A DNA stretch of 64,000 nt, from positions 62,001 through 126,000 of the forward strand of contig JAZLJL010000070.1 in NCBI GenBank assembly GCA_045617845.1, read 5' to 3'. Positions 28,009 through 36,785 of this stretch are shown here, in pieces. This stretch comes from UBA1181 sp045617845. Lineage in GTDB: Bacteria > Bacteroidota > Bacteroidia > Bacteroidales > Paludibacteraceae. The notes below the pieces were generated by a model. The model worked only from the letters and a program-made list of their open reading frames with translations. It was not told the origin of the DNA and searched no databases. Both the position numbers and the translations under genes were made by a program. Position 1 is the stretch's first letter, and each line of letters starts with the position of its first letter.

Positions 28009-28060
28009 CGGTGGATAGATTTGATTGCTTGCAACCACAGTAAAAAATGCTAAAAACTTG
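28009..28060 (+). ncRNA. SAM-II riboswitch controlling metK
   Basis: The sequence follows the SAM-II (SAM-alpha) consensus. Stem GTGG (28011-28014) pairs with CCAC (28035-28038). The loop is ataGATTTGATTGCTTGCAA, in which GATTTG and the CTTGCA-purine-CCAC segment are the conserved parts. An A-rich linker then leads to the invariant TGCTAAAAA (28048-28056) that forms the pseudoknot. In this class S-adenosylmethionine binding reduces expression. It stands before the SAM synthetase gene, a logical feedback target. The distance to the start codon (about 65 bases) is longer than in typical SAM-II leaders. Confidence 0.85.
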
Positions 28061-28125
28061 ATTGCGGGCTATCTGTTGGATCCATTCTAATTTATTGATA
28101 TTCATTTAATTATAATTTAATTAAA

Positions 28126-29406
28126 ATGGCTTATTTCTTTTCATCGGAATCCGTTTCCGAAGGACACCCGGATAAAGTCGCTGATCAAATCTCCGACGCT
28201 ATCTTGGACAACATTTTGGCTCAGGACAAAGAGTCTAAAGTTGCTTGCGAAACATTAGTTACCACCGGTCAAGTGATTCTTGCCGGCGAATTGAAGACCA
28301 CAGCGATGATCAACGAACAGGACATCGCCCGTGAGGTGATCAAGAAAATCGGTTACACGAAGAGCGATTACAAGTTCGACAGCGAATCGTGCGGTATCTT
28401 GAACGCGCTCCACGGACAGTCGCCCGACATCAACCGCGGTGTGGAACGTTCCAACCCTTACGAACAAGGCGCCGGCGACCAAGGCATGATGTTCGGTTAT
28501 GCCTGCAACGAGACAGAAAGCTTGATGCCTATCGCTCTCGACATGGCGCATAACCTTCTGTGGGAACTCTCCCAAATCCGTCGTGAGGGAAAACAGATGA
28601 CTTATCTCCGTCCTGACTCTAAGTCACAGGTGACCATCGAGTATGGCGACGATAATAAACCGAAACGTGTGGATACCATCGTGATCTCCACCCAACATGA
28701 CGAATTCATCATCGACGAGAAGGATCAGTTGAAGGCGGACGAGGAGATGGTGGCGCAAATCAAGAAAGACGTCGAAACTATCCTTATCCCTCGTTTGCTC
28801 AGCAAACACGAGGAGTACAAGGCGTTGCTCGCCGGCGAATATAAATTGTTGGTGAACCCTACGGGTAAATTCGTGATTGGTGGTCCTTATGGTGATACCG
28901 GTCTGACTGGTCGTAAGATCATCGTCGACACCTACGGTGGCAAGGGTGCGCATGGCGGTGGCGCCTTCTCGGGTAAGGACCCTTCTAAGGTGGACCGTTC
29001 CGCAGCTTACGCCGCCAGACATTTGGCGAAGAATCTCGTGGCCGCAGGTTTGGCTGACGAAGTCTTGGTGCAGGTGGCTTACGCGATTGGCGTGGCTGAA
29101 CCGATGAACCTCTTCATCAATACTTACGGAACATCCAAGGTGAAGATGAGCGACGGCGAGATGGCGAAGAAGATCGCGGATAGCAAGATATTCGATATGC
29201 GTCCGAAAGCGATCGAGGATCGTCTCAAATTGCGTAATCCGATGTACGAGGAGACCGCTTCCTACGGACATATGGGAAGGACGCCGCAAGTGGTGACGAA
29301 GCGCTTTACCGACCGCACCGGCAAGAGTTTCACCAAGGAAGTGGAACTTTTCACTTGGGAGAAAACGGACAAGACGGGCGATTTGAAAAAATTGTTTAAT
29401 TTGTAA
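28126..29406 (+). CDS. metK: S-adenosylmethionine synthetase
   Basis: 426-residue cytoplasmic enzyme making SAM from methionine and ATP. Family motifs are intact: SVSEGHPDKVADQISDAI at the N-terminus, GAGDQGMMFGYA (ATP/methionine site) and GGGAFSGKDPSKVDRSAAYAARH (phosphate-binding loop). It has the extra insertions usual in Bacteroidota homologs (slightly longer than the 384-residue E. coli enzyme). Single-gene unit under a SAM-II riboswitch, so product feedback is expected. Confidence 0.97.
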   Translation: MAYFFSSESVSEGHPDKVADQISDAILDNILAQDKESKVACETLVTTGQVILAGELKTTAMINEQDIAREVIKKIGYTKSDYKFDSESCGILNALHGQSPDINRGVERSNPYEQGAGDQGMMFGYACNETESLMPIALDMAHNLLWELSQIRREGKQMTYLRPDSKSQVTIEYGDDNKPKRVDTIVISTQHDEFIIDEKDQLKADEEMVAQIKKDVETILIPRLLSKHEEYKALLAGEYKLLVNPTGKFVIGGPYGDTGLTGRKIIVDTYGGKGAHGGGAFSGKDPSKVDRSAAYAARHLAKNLVAAGLADEVLVQVAYAIGVAEPMNLFINTYGTSKVKMSDGEMAKKIADSKIFDMRPKAIEDRLKLRNPMYEETASYGHMGRTPQVVTKRFTDRTGKSFTKEVELFTWEKTDKTGDLKKLFNL

Positions 29407-29412
29407 AAAGAT

Positions 29413-29440
29413 TCGTCCTTCCCGCAGATGAGGGAAGCGA
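29413..29440 (+). terminator. Weak hairpin after metK
   Basis: TCG-tc-CTTCCC pairs with GGGAAG-CGA around an 8-base loop, then taaaaattatt. No clean T run, so it may be only a partial terminator. Confidence 0.4.
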
Positions 29441-29450
29441 TAAAAATTAT

Positions 29451-29458
29451 TATATTCG
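29451..29458 (+). promoter_or_regulatory. Possible -7 box of mdh
   Basis: TATATTCG, a TAnnTTcG variant 41 bases before the ATG; the -33 element is not clear. Confidence 0.35.
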
Positions 29459-29498
29459 CGTTAATTTTTTAGGAAATACTTTTAAAAATTTATATAGT

Positions 29499-30491
29499 AT
29501 GAGTTTCTTATCTAACAAAAAATTAGTTATCGTTGGTGCCGCAGGTGCTATCGGTTCTACAATGGCTCAATTGGCAGCTGTTAAGGGTTTAACAAACAAC
29601 ATCACTCTTTACGATCCATACTTGAAGGGTCTTGAGGGAGTTTACGAAGAGCTTCGTCACTGTGGTTTCGACGGTGTAAACTTCACTTTCACTGACAATG
29701 TTGAGAAGGCTTTGACAGGTGCTAACTTCATCATCTCTTCTGGTGGTGCTCCTCGTAAAGAGGGTATGACCCGTGAAGATCTTTTGAAGGGTAACGCTAT
29801 GATCGCTTCTGACTTCGGTGACAACGTAAAGAAATATTGCCCTAACTGCGAGCACATCGTCGTTATCTTCAACCCAGCTGACGTAACTGGTTTGATCGTT
29901 TTGGTTAAGTCTGGTTTGAAGCCTAACCAAGTAACTACTTTGGCAGGTTTGGACTCTACTCGTCTTCAAAGCGAGTTGGCTAAGTACTTCGGTATTCCTC
30001 AATACGAAGTAACTGGTTGCGCTACTCTCGGTGGTCACGGTGAGAAGATGGTTCCTGTAACTTCTGACGTGAAGGTACAAGGAAAGGCTCTTTCTTCATT
30101 GAACATCCCAGCTGACAAGTTCGAGGAGATCAAGCAAAAGACTATCCAAGGTGGTTCTAACATCATCGCTCTTCGCGGACGTTCTTCTAACTTGAGCCCT
30201 GCATACGTGGCAATCGAGATGATCGAGGCTGCTATGGGTGGCACTAAGTTCACTTTGCCTGCTGGCTGCTTCGTAAAGGACGGCATGTACGGCTACAAGA
30301 ACGTATGTATGGCTATGAAGTCAACTATCGATGCTAACGGTGTTTCTTACACTGAGGCTAACCTTTCAGCTGACGAGAAGAAGGCTTTGGACGCTTCTTA
30401 CGAGCACCTTTGCAAGATGCGTGACGAGGTTATCGGTATGGGCGTTCTTCCTGCAGTTGCTGACTGGAAGAAGTTCAACGCTAACTTGTAA
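29499..30491 (+). CDS. mdh: Malate dehydrogenase
   Basis: 330-residue NAD-dependent enzyme interconverting malate and oxaloacetate. Rossmann loop GAAGAIGSTMAQLAA, NPADVTG, LDSTR (substrate arginine region) and GGHGEKMVPV (active-site histidine) are present. In Bacteroidales it works in the reductive branch from oxaloacetate to succinate. This connects with the propionyl-CoA carboxylase and dicarboxylate transporter in this window, though not by operon. Codon use is strongly biased (for example mostly AAC, GAC, AAG), as in the nearby pfp and rplY genes, suggesting high expression. Confidence 0.93.
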   Translation: MSFLSNKKLVIVGAAGAIGSTMAQLAAVKGLTNNITLYDPYLKGLEGVYEELRHCGFDGVNFTFTDNVEKALTGANFIISSGGAPRKEGMTREDLLKGNAMIASDFGDNVKKYCPNCEHIVVIFNPADVTGLIVLVKSGLKPNQVTTLAGLDSTRLQSELAKYFGIPQYEVTGCATLGGHGEKMVPVTSDVKVQGKALSSLNIPADKFEEIKQKTIQGGSNIIALRGRSSNLSPAYVAIEMIEAAMGGTKFTLPAGCFVKDGMYGYKNVCMAMKSTIDANGVSYTEANLSADEKKALDASYEHLCKMRDEVIGMGVLPAVADWKKFNANL

Positions 30492-30514
30492 TCCCTTACG
30501 GATTTTCAGATATG

Positions 30515-30547
30515 AGAGTGGTTCCCGATGGGAGCCACTCTTTTTTT
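30515..30547 (+). terminator. Terminator of mdh
   Basis: 12-bp stem (AGAGTGGTTCCC with GGGAGCCACTCT, one G-U), 3-base loop, seven Ts. Confidence 0.92.
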
Positions 30548-30819
30548 GCCTTGGCTGGTGAGGTGATGTGTCGTTGGATGTTGTTAGCTTTTGCGACAAT
30601 GCGAGTAACTAGTTTTGATGAATACAAGTGAAGTCGAGAGTAATAAAGGGAAAGTCGAAGGAGATATTCTCTTTGAGTTTTTATCTGATATATGGGTAAT
30701 GATTCTATTCCGTTGGTTAAATAGTTTTCTGTGGTTATTAGTCCTTACTATGAAAAATTATGGATTCATATTAGAAATTAATATTAACTTTAGCCGATAA
30801 TATCTAAACAAGTAAAGAT
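30548..30819. other. Gene-poor stretch after mdh
   Basis: Contains only a 61-codon open frame (30615-30800) with no family resemblance and low-complexity hydrophobic sequence; I do not call it a gene. No promoter consensus seen. Confidence 0.4.
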
Positions 30820-31200
30820 ATGCCAAATACAAATTCATTTGAGATTGTAAAGGAATTGGCGAAACACCTTTTGTGGTTTTGTCTAATCCTCTTAATGGTT
30901 GCACTTTGTGTGGCAATCATTTTGTGTGTTGTCCATGCTTCTTCAAATGGCAGAAGTGATGGCTTTGTAGCATATTTATTATTAAGTATTGTCCCTACTT
31001 ATGTCTGCTCGCGTTTTATATGCAAGGATAATCTGAAATATTCAATTATTAGGACGTTTTCACAAATCCTCCTAATGTTTGGTCTCGTCGTTGTTTCATA
31101 TTGGTTAAGAACAACTGCTTTTATGTTTCTTTCTCCAATAATCTCTTGGATTATTGTTGATGCATTGTTTGTTTGTCTCGTTTATAAGGTTGATAAATAA
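30820..31200 (+). CDS. Small four-helix membrane protein of unknown function
   Basis: 126 residues with four hydrophobic segments: about 14-38 (LLWFCLILLMVALCVAII), 48-68, 80-98 and 102-122. The loops are short and there is a Lys/Asp-rich end (YKVDK). No family recognised. Base composition is more AT-rich than the neighbouring housekeeping genes, as expected for an accessory gene. It precedes the TerB/J-domain gene by about 290 bases. Confidence 0.6.
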   Translation: MPNTNSFEIVKELAKHLLWFCLILLMVALCVAIILCVVHASSNGRSDGFVAYLLLSIVPTYVCSRFICKDNLKYSIIRTFSQILLMFGLVVVSYWLRTTAFMFLSPIISWIIVDALFVCLVYKVDK

Positions 31201-31485
31201 AAATCAACTATCCTACCGCACGTCGATGCTTATGCTCTGAAATAATAATGCCTCCATTGCCTTGTGTTTTCATATATGAATCACGCAAACGTGAATGGTA
31301 ATTTTGTACGCGAAAGTTATTCATTGGTGGATTTGATTTATGTTATGGATGGATTATCACATAAAGTCTTTTGCCGGATCAATTTTATCTTTCTTGACTG
31401 CTGCTTAAATTATTTTCAATTAACTTAGCGATTGGTTCGAAATCGACAGTTGCTAAAATTTCAAATGTGTTATAAGACAGATTAA
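31201..31485. other. Gene-free stretch upstream of the TerB/J-domain gene
   Basis: AT-rich, no ORF and no clear promoter box. It ends at an ATG (31486) that opens the correct frame of the next gene for 14 codons before a TAA. Confidence 0.4.
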
Positions 31486-31605
31486 ATGGCTAGACGTAAT
31501 TATTTCAAAAGGAAACAAGAGGGTAATTAAAAAAGGAAGTCTATCAAAGATTTTTTTTGTAATCCAACAGTAAGTTTCTTTATTGTCTGGCTGATTTTAG
31601 GCATA

Positions 31606-32445
31606 TTGGGTTTTATATTGGACATAGGGATACTTAAAGTCTGTTTTATTTTACCTGTAGCATGTGGATTAGTGTCTCTTATATGTTTGGGTTTGTGTTT
31701 CCCTCTTACATGGATATATTACAAGATACAGTGCGTTTGGAGAAAAATTTTCCCATCCACAGCTAATAATACATTTAAGCCAACTCCATCTGAAGAGATG
31801 CAACGGGAACGCCGCAACAATGGCTTGGCAGGCGTCATCGCTTTGGTCATGAAAGCTGATGGCGACACGTCGGAGAAGGAATTGGAAGCCGTTACGAAAT
31901 ACTTGGAGAATCATTACAAGTCAGACTATAAAGAAATATCGGAAGCCATTAACATCAACCTGAAAATCAACAACCCTAATTTTGTAAAGCAGTCTTGCAT
32001 TTGGTTGACCGCCGATATGAACTATGCGGAGCGATTAGGCTTCATCGAGTTCCTCTTCGACATCGCCCGGTTGAGCAAGGGCATCGACCAGTCGGAGTGG
32101 AAACTTCTATGCGACATCATGCGCCGCATCGGATTGGAGAATGAGGACATCGAATATATGAGCCGCAAATATTCGCCTTCGTATAGCAGTGCGGGTAGTG
32201 CGAAAAGAGCGGGCGGGGAGCGTGGCAATGAAGTCTCGACCAACGTGTCGTCCGTAGCCTCTACGAATCCTGCCTTGCGGGTCTTGGGGTTGGACGATTC
32301 GGCGACGGAGGAGGAGATCCAAAGCGCCTACCGCAAGTTGGCGAAGAAATACCATCCAGACACGGTGCAGGATGAGGAGATGAAACTGGTGCTGAGCGAG
32401 AAGTTCAAGGAGATCAGTTGGGCGTATAGTACATTGACAAAATAA
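31606..32445 (+). CDS. DjlA-like TerB/J-domain membrane protein, N-terminus disturbed
   Basis: Order: two hydrophobic segments at the N-terminus, a TerB-like helical domain (about 65-185), a Ser/Gly linker and a C-terminal J domain (221-279) with HPD at 250-252. J domains stimulate the ATPase of a DnaK partner; TerB/J fusions like DjlA sit in the inner membrane facing the cytoplasm. The start is doubtful: the first usable codon here is TTG. The same frame continues upstream as KDFFCNPTVSFFIVWLILG to a TAA at 31528-31530, and beyond that to an ATG at 31486. So the original protein was probably 40 codons longer. It may be a damaged gene or start at TTG. Confidence 0.7.
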   Translation: MGFILDIGILKVCFILPVACGLVSLICLGLCFPLTWIYYKIQCVWRKIFPSTANNTFKPTPSEEMQRERRNNGLAGVIALVMKADGDTSEKELEAVTKYLENHYKSDYKEISEAININLKINNPNFVKQSCIWLTADMNYAERLGFIEFLFDIARLSKGIDQSEWKLLCDIMRRIGLENEDIEYMSRKYSPSYSSAGSAKRAGGERGNEVSTNVSSVASTNPALRVLGLDDSATEEEIQSAYRKLAKKYHPDTVQDEEMKLVLSEKFKEISWAYSTLTK

Positions 32446-32459
32446 TTTTTTAAGTAAAT

Positions 32460-33323
32460 ATGATTGTTTCACATAGGGTATTTATCGTTCCATTGTGTCT
32501 GCTTTTCTTGGCGGAATGTGAAGCCGGTTCGGATAAGCGTACGAATACGAATCAGATGCGGAATGGTGATTCCGTTACCGCTGAATGTGGCGATGTGGTG
32601 GATACTGTTCGGAAGGCTGATTTGTCTCATGTCGATAAGGATAATGATGATTTTCCGCTTCATGGGGAACCTTTATATACCGGACCTTATCTCATAGATT
32701 CGCTTCCTGCTCCTGTCCGTATCGATAACGACACGCTGTTGCTCTTTCAAGACACGTTGGACGGATGCTATTTCAAACTGGAATTTCGCAAGAAGGGACT
32801 TGCCGCATCGGTGATTCGGTCTGTGGAGAAAGACCTTCCCGAATTTTTGTCGGGTGGGGAAGAGGAGGGGTTCTCAGTGACCTATGGAAAGAAACTGAAC
32901 GTGTGGCGGGAAGAGATTCTCTCCGGAGAATTCAAGTGCGATGCGGAATATTCCGTTCGTGTCGGCGAAGAGGACGACAAGCATGTGAATTGCCTTTTCT
33001 ATGGTTTCTATCAATATGCATGCAGCCATGGTAATTCGTATGTCACTTGCGTCACCTACGACAAGCGTAGCGGACGTTCGTTTGATGAGAAGATGATTCG
33101 TATGGACGATGCGTTGCGTCTTATGATAGACGAAACGGATGAAGAATTTGGGAATAATGCGTTGCCCCAAATACAGCCTTACCTCTCTGGCGATTCCGTG
33201 GTTTTCCTCTTCCCGGATTGGCGACCGACCAGTCGGGAGACCGATTTGCCCAAGGCGATTCTTCCGCTCGGAAAAATCTTCCCCTATTTGACGGAAGAGG
33301 GTAGGAGGTTCGTGGAACGATGA
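32460..33323 (+). CDS. DUF4163/DUF3298 (RsiV-like) exported protein
   Basis: 287 residues. The N-terminal signal (MIVSHRVFIVPLCLLFLAEC) has a cysteine at residue 20. Glu just before it is unusual for a lipobox, so lipidation is uncertain. The central segment (YGFYQYACSHGNSYVTCVTYD) matches DUF4163. The C-terminal part (LPQIQPYLSGDSVVFLFPDW...LPLGKIFPYLTEEGRRFV) matches DUF3298. Domains of this pair occur in RsiV, a lysozyme-sensing anti-sigma factor, and in many Bacteroidota lipoproteins of unknown ligand. It starts 14 bases after the TerB/J gene, so the two may be co-transcribed. Confidence 0.75.
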   Translation: MIVSHRVFIVPLCLLFLAECEAGSDKRTNTNQMRNGDSVTAECGDVVDTVRKADLSHVDKDNDDFPLHGEPLYTGPYLIDSLPAPVRIDNDTLLLFQDTLDGCYFKLEFRKKGLAASVIRSVEKDLPEFLSGGEEEGFSVTYGKKLNVWREEILSGEFKCDAEYSVRVGEEDDKHVNCLFYGFYQYACSHGNSYVTCVTYDKRSGRSFDEKMIRMDDALRLMIDETDEEFGNNALPQIQPYLSGDSVVFLFPDWRPTSRETDLPKAILPLGKIFPYLTEEGRRFVER

Positions 33324-33425
33324 TTTGAAACTTTTGGGTTTCAAGAGTTGCGTTTTACATTAAAATTTACGAATTTTGCAAGAGATAATGAATTTAATTT
33401 TTAATCTTTAAAATAGTAATAAACA

Positions 33426-35042
33426 ATGGCAAAAAGTGCATTGCAAATCGCAAGAGCAGCTTACCAACCAAAGTTGCCTAAGGCATTCAAGGGTGGTGTC
33501 GCTCTAAAGGAAGGACAAGCAACTCAGTCAGTTGCTGACCAAGCTGAAATCAAGAAGTTGTTCCCTAACACTTACGGTATGCCGATCGTGACTTTCGAAC
33601 CTGCTTCCGCAAAGTTGTCTATGGGTGCCTTCAACGTGGGTGTAATCCTTTCTGGTGGTCAAGCTCCTGGCGGTCACAACGTGATCTCCGGTTTGTTCGA
33701 CGGTATCAAGGCTTTGAATCCTAACGGAAAATTGTATGGTTTCTTGGGTGGTCCTAGCGGTTTGATCGATCACAAATATGTAGAGTTGACTTCAGCCATC
33801 ATCGACGAGTACCGTAACACGGGTGGTTTCGATATCATCGGTTCCGGCCGTACTAAGTTGGAGGAGGAGTCTCAATTCGATAGCGGTATCGAGATCTGCA
33901 ACAAGCTTGGCATCAAGGCTTTGGTTACCATCGGTGGTGATGACTCTAATACCAACGCTTGCGTTTTGGCTGAGTACTACTTGCAGAAGAAATGCGGTAT
34001 CCAAGTGATCGGTTGCCCTAAGACTATCGACGGTGACTTGAAGAACGAGCAAATCGAGACTTCTTTCGGTTTCGATACTGCATGTAAGGTATACTCTGAG
34101 GTTATCGGTAACATCATGCGTGACGCTAACTCAGCTAAGAAATACTGGCACTTCATCAAGTTGATGGGTCGTTCAGCATCTCACATCGCTTTGGAGTGCG
34201 GTCTTCAAACTCAACCTAACATCTGTATCGTTTCAGAGGAGGTTGAGGCTAAGAAGATGACTTTGGCTCAAATCGTTAACAACATCGCTGATACTGTAGC
34301 TGCTCGCGCCGCTAAGGGTAACAACTTCGGTGTTTGCTTGATCCCTGAAGGTTTGATCGAGTTCATCCCTGAGATGAAGGTGTTGATCAAGGAGTTGAAC
34401 GACTTGTTGGCTGAGACTAGCGGTGATGTGGCTGCTGCAGTGAAGAAGCTTTCTTCTAACTCTGCTTCAGTTTACGCTTCTCTCCCTGATTTCGTTCAAA
34501 AGCAATTGACTTTGGAGCGTGACCCTCACGGAAACGTTCAAGTATCTTTGATCGAGACTGAGAAGTTGCTCATCGAGATGGTTAAGACTGAGTTGGGCAA
34601 GAGAAAGGCTGCCGGTTCTTACACTGGTAAGTTCTCCGGACTCGGTCACTTCTTCGGATATGAGGGACGTTGCGCAGCTCCTTCTAACTTCGACGCTGAC
34701 TACTGCTACTCATTGGGTTACAACGCAGCTAACTTGATCGCTACTGGCAAGTCTGGTTACATGTCGTTGATCAAGAACACTACTAAGCCTGCTGACCAAT
34801 GGATCGCTGCTGGTGTGCCTATCACGATGATGATGAACATGGAACAACGTAACGGTAAGCAAAAACCAGTTATCCGCAAGGCATTGGTTGAATTGGATGG
34901 CGCTCCATTCAAGGCTTTGGCTGCTAACCGTGAAAAGTGGGCTATCGAGACCGCTTACGTTTACCCAGGTCCAATCCAATACTTCGGCCCTGCTGAGGTT
35001 TGTGACCAACCTACCAAGACTTTGGCTTTGGAGAAAGCTTGA
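33426..35042 (+). CDS. pfp: Diphosphate-fructose-6-phosphate 1-phosphotransferase
   Basis: 538-residue pyrophosphate-dependent phosphofructokinase of the long plant/Bacteroidota type, performing a reversible glycolytic step with PPi. Visible motifs: GVILSGGQAPGGHNVISG at the N-terminus, LGGPSGL, TIGGDDSNTNA (the GGDD form marks PPi use, where ATP enzymes have GGDG) and the catalytic PKTIDGDL. Codon use is strongly biased towards AAC, GAC and AAG, implying abundant protein. Single-gene unit ending at a strong terminator. Confidence 0.96.
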   Translation: MAKSALQIARAAYQPKLPKAFKGGVALKEGQATQSVADQAEIKKLFPNTYGMPIVTFEPASAKLSMGAFNVGVILSGGQAPGGHNVISGLFDGIKALNPNGKLYGFLGGPSGLIDHKYVELTSAIIDEYRNTGGFDIIGSGRTKLEEESQFDSGIEICNKLGIKALVTIGGDDSNTNACVLAEYYLQKKCGIQVIGCPKTIDGDLKNEQIETSFGFDTACKVYSEVIGNIMRDANSAKKYWHFIKLMGRSASHIALECGLQTQPNICIVSEEVEAKKMTLAQIVNNIADTVAARAAKGNNFGVCLIPEGLIEFIPEMKVLIKELNDLLAETSGDVAAAVKKLSSNSASVYASLPDFVQKQLTLERDPHGNVQVSLIETEKLLIEMVKTELGKRKAAGSYTGKFSGLGHFFGYEGRCAAPSNFDADYCYSLGYNAANLIATGKSGYMSLIKNTTKPADQWIAAGVPITMMMNMEQRNGKQKPVIRKALVELDGAPFKALAANREKWAIETAYVYPGPIQYFGPAEVCDQPTKTLALEKA

Positions 35043-35068
35043 TTGTCTGGTATCTGATATACAAAAAA

Positions 35069-35098
35069 AGAGTCTCGGTTTTCCGGGACTCTTTTTTT
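35069..35098. terminator. Bidirectional terminator after pfp
   Basis: 10-bp stem AGAGTCTCGG with CCGGGACTCT (one T-G), TTTT loop, seven Ts after and seven As before. It can serve pfp and the convergent deformylase-like gene. Confidence 0.92.
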
Positions 35099-35141
35099 AT
35101 GCCTTGCAGTGCGCAATCCGATTGATGGACCGACTCTTGCC

Positions 35142-35552
35142 TTAAATCAGTATTCCGTTGCAGTGGTCTATCTCATGTTGGATGATTTGTGCCGTAAAGC
35201 CACGGAAAGTGCCCTTCTTTGGCTTGAAATCGGTGTCTTGGTACTCCACCTCAATTACGTCGTAACGCATCGTCTTCTTGACGCCCGCGATGGATAGGCA
35301 GCTCTCCTCGGTGAGGTAAGGTTTGCTCCTTTGGGTGATGACCGGGTTGATGAGCGCCAGTTGGTTCTTCTTGTCGTAGACGACGATGATGTTCTTCCAG
35401 CTCCCGATCATATTCGCAGCCATGCCCACGCACTTCTCCTTGTGCGCCTTCAGCGTCTCCGCCAAGTCGGTGATTATCTGTTTGTCCGCTTCTGTCGCCG
35501 GTTCCGATTTCATGGCGAGAAGCGCTTTGTCGTGTATGATTTCGCGTATCAT
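35142..35552 (-). CDS. Peptide-deformylase-like protein, short divergent form
   Basis: 136 residues, shorter than typical deformylases (about 165-190). Motif III is intact (QHEIDH, residues 125-130) and motif II is ESCLS with Cys85, giving the three metal ligands. Motif I reads GMAANMIG (43-50), with Met48 where active deformylases have the catalytic glutamine. Such forms are annotated as peptide deformylase in various gut bacteria, but whether they deformylate N-formylmethionine is open. It begins 9 bases after the stop of the J-domain gene upstream, so the two form an operon. Confidence 0.8.
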   Translation of the reverse strand: MIREIIHDKALLAMKSEPATEADKQIITDLAETLKAHKEKCVGMAANMIGSWKNIIVVYDKKNQLALINPVITQRSKPYLTEESCLSIAGVKKTMRYDVIEVEYQDTDFKPKKGTFRGFTAQIIQHEIDHCNGILI

Positions 35553-35561
35553 TGTATAGAA

Positions 35562-36785
35562 TTATTTATTAACATATATTTTTCCTTCTTCTTTCTTCAA
35601 CAAGAACTTATAAGCCTCATTGATGACTCTGAAATTTTCGTTCGCCTCCTCGATTTGTTGCGGGGTAGCGTCTGCGGGTAGCTTGTCTGGGTGGACTTTC
35701 ATCGCCAGCTCGTGGTAAGCGCTTTTGATCTCTTCGATGGTGGCGTCAACCTTTAGACCTAATGTGCGGTGGGCTTCCGTCGTCACGTTCTTGAAACTTG
35801 CGTTCGCCTTCTTCCTTCGCTCTTCTTTCTTCCGCTCTTCCTTTTCCTTTTCAGCCTTGCTGTATTCGTATTTGTACTGCATCGCCTTGAAGTCCCACTC
35901 CTTGATGACGAAATACTTGGCGATTTTTTGAAGAAGGTTGAGCTCGTTAACATCCACGCCGTCGCTCATGAAGGCACATTCGAAGAGGTGGTCGAGCAGT
36001 TCTTTCCGTTCCGAATAGGTCTTGCTTTTTGTCACACGCAACAGGGTGTCTATATCAGCCTTCGTCTCTGTTTCACAGTAAAGTGCGAAGTGTTCGGGCA
36101 CGAAGGTGGATTCGTGGATGATTTCTGGATAGTTGCTTAGATAGTCGACGGCATAAGCCATGCTACTTTCGTCATGCGAAATCGATGCGACTGCGGAGAA
36201 GAGCTTTGCCACGTCTGGAAGTCTGTCCGCATTCTTGGGAATTCTAATTTTGTCATGAAAGATTTCCTTGATGAATAATAGTGTTTCATGTTCCTCCTTA
36301 TGAAATGTGAACGGTTCTTCGACGATACTGGTACTGAATGGCAATTTAATACTATCATTTTCGCCTTGTGTCGTAGCTTTCTTGCGTTGTATCGTAAAAG
36401 TGTTTGGGTCGAAGTTGTTCGTCTGGATCTCTATGATTTCGTCGAATTTTATGGTTTTTCGAAAAATAAATACTTTTTTTATGATCCCTTTTGGTGAAAG
36501 TGATACGGACGGCTTTATGCTGGCTCTTGTGATTTCCCAACCATTAAACAATGGTATTAATAAATAGGATAAAATTAATGGCATGCAACCTATAACCCCA
36601 TCATATATCATATTTAATTTTATCATTAAGGGAAAAAGAAGTATGGGAAAGATGATGAAAAAGAAAACCATCAATAAATCTTTGAATTTCCACTCTTCTT
36701 CTACTAATAACTCTCCTTTTTTGTTGAGTAATCCTTTCCCTCTCCATTCTTGGAACTTCTGGTTGATTAACGATTCCTTATTCAT
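35562..36785 (-). CDS. Membrane J-domain protein, paralog 1
   Basis: 407 residues. Order: short helix; two membrane segments (about 35-80); a beta-rich segment with KGIIKKVFIFRKTIKFDEIIEI that looks like a bacterial PH-type domain; a TerB-like helical domain (about 190-300, containing LLDHLFECAFMSDGVDVNEL and KYFVIKEWDFKAMQYKYE); a Lys/Glu coiled coil; and a J domain (338-407) with HPD at 365-367. The intact HPD implies it can engage a DnaK-type chaperone at the membrane; the client is unknown. Paralogs lie at 38961, 40174 and 41423. A deformylase-like gene follows closely. Confidence 0.8.
   Translation of the reverse strand: MNKESLINQKFQEWRGKGLLNKKGELLVEEEWKFKDLLMVFFFIIFPILLFPLMIKLNMIYDGVIGCMPLILSYLLIPLFNGWEITRASIKPSVSLSPKGIIKKVFIFRKTIKFDEIIEIQTNNFDPNTFTIQRKKATTQGENDSIKLPFSTSIVEEPFTFHKEEHETLLFIKEIFHDKIRIPKNADRLPDVAKLFSAVASISHDESSMAYAVDYLSNYPEIIHESTFVPEHFALYCETETKADIDTLLRVTKSKTYSERKELLDHLFECAFMSDGVDVNELNLLQKIAKYFVIKEWDFKAMQYKYEYSKAEKEKEERKKEERRKKANASFKNVTTEAHRTLGLKVDATIEEIKSAYHELAMKVHPDKLPADATPQQIEEANENFRVINEAYKFLLKKEEGKIYVNK

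Noticed and set aside
30615..30800. 61-codon plus-strand open frame after mdh
   Set aside because: No promoter, no family, and mixed low-complexity hydrophobic sequence; not enough to call a gene.
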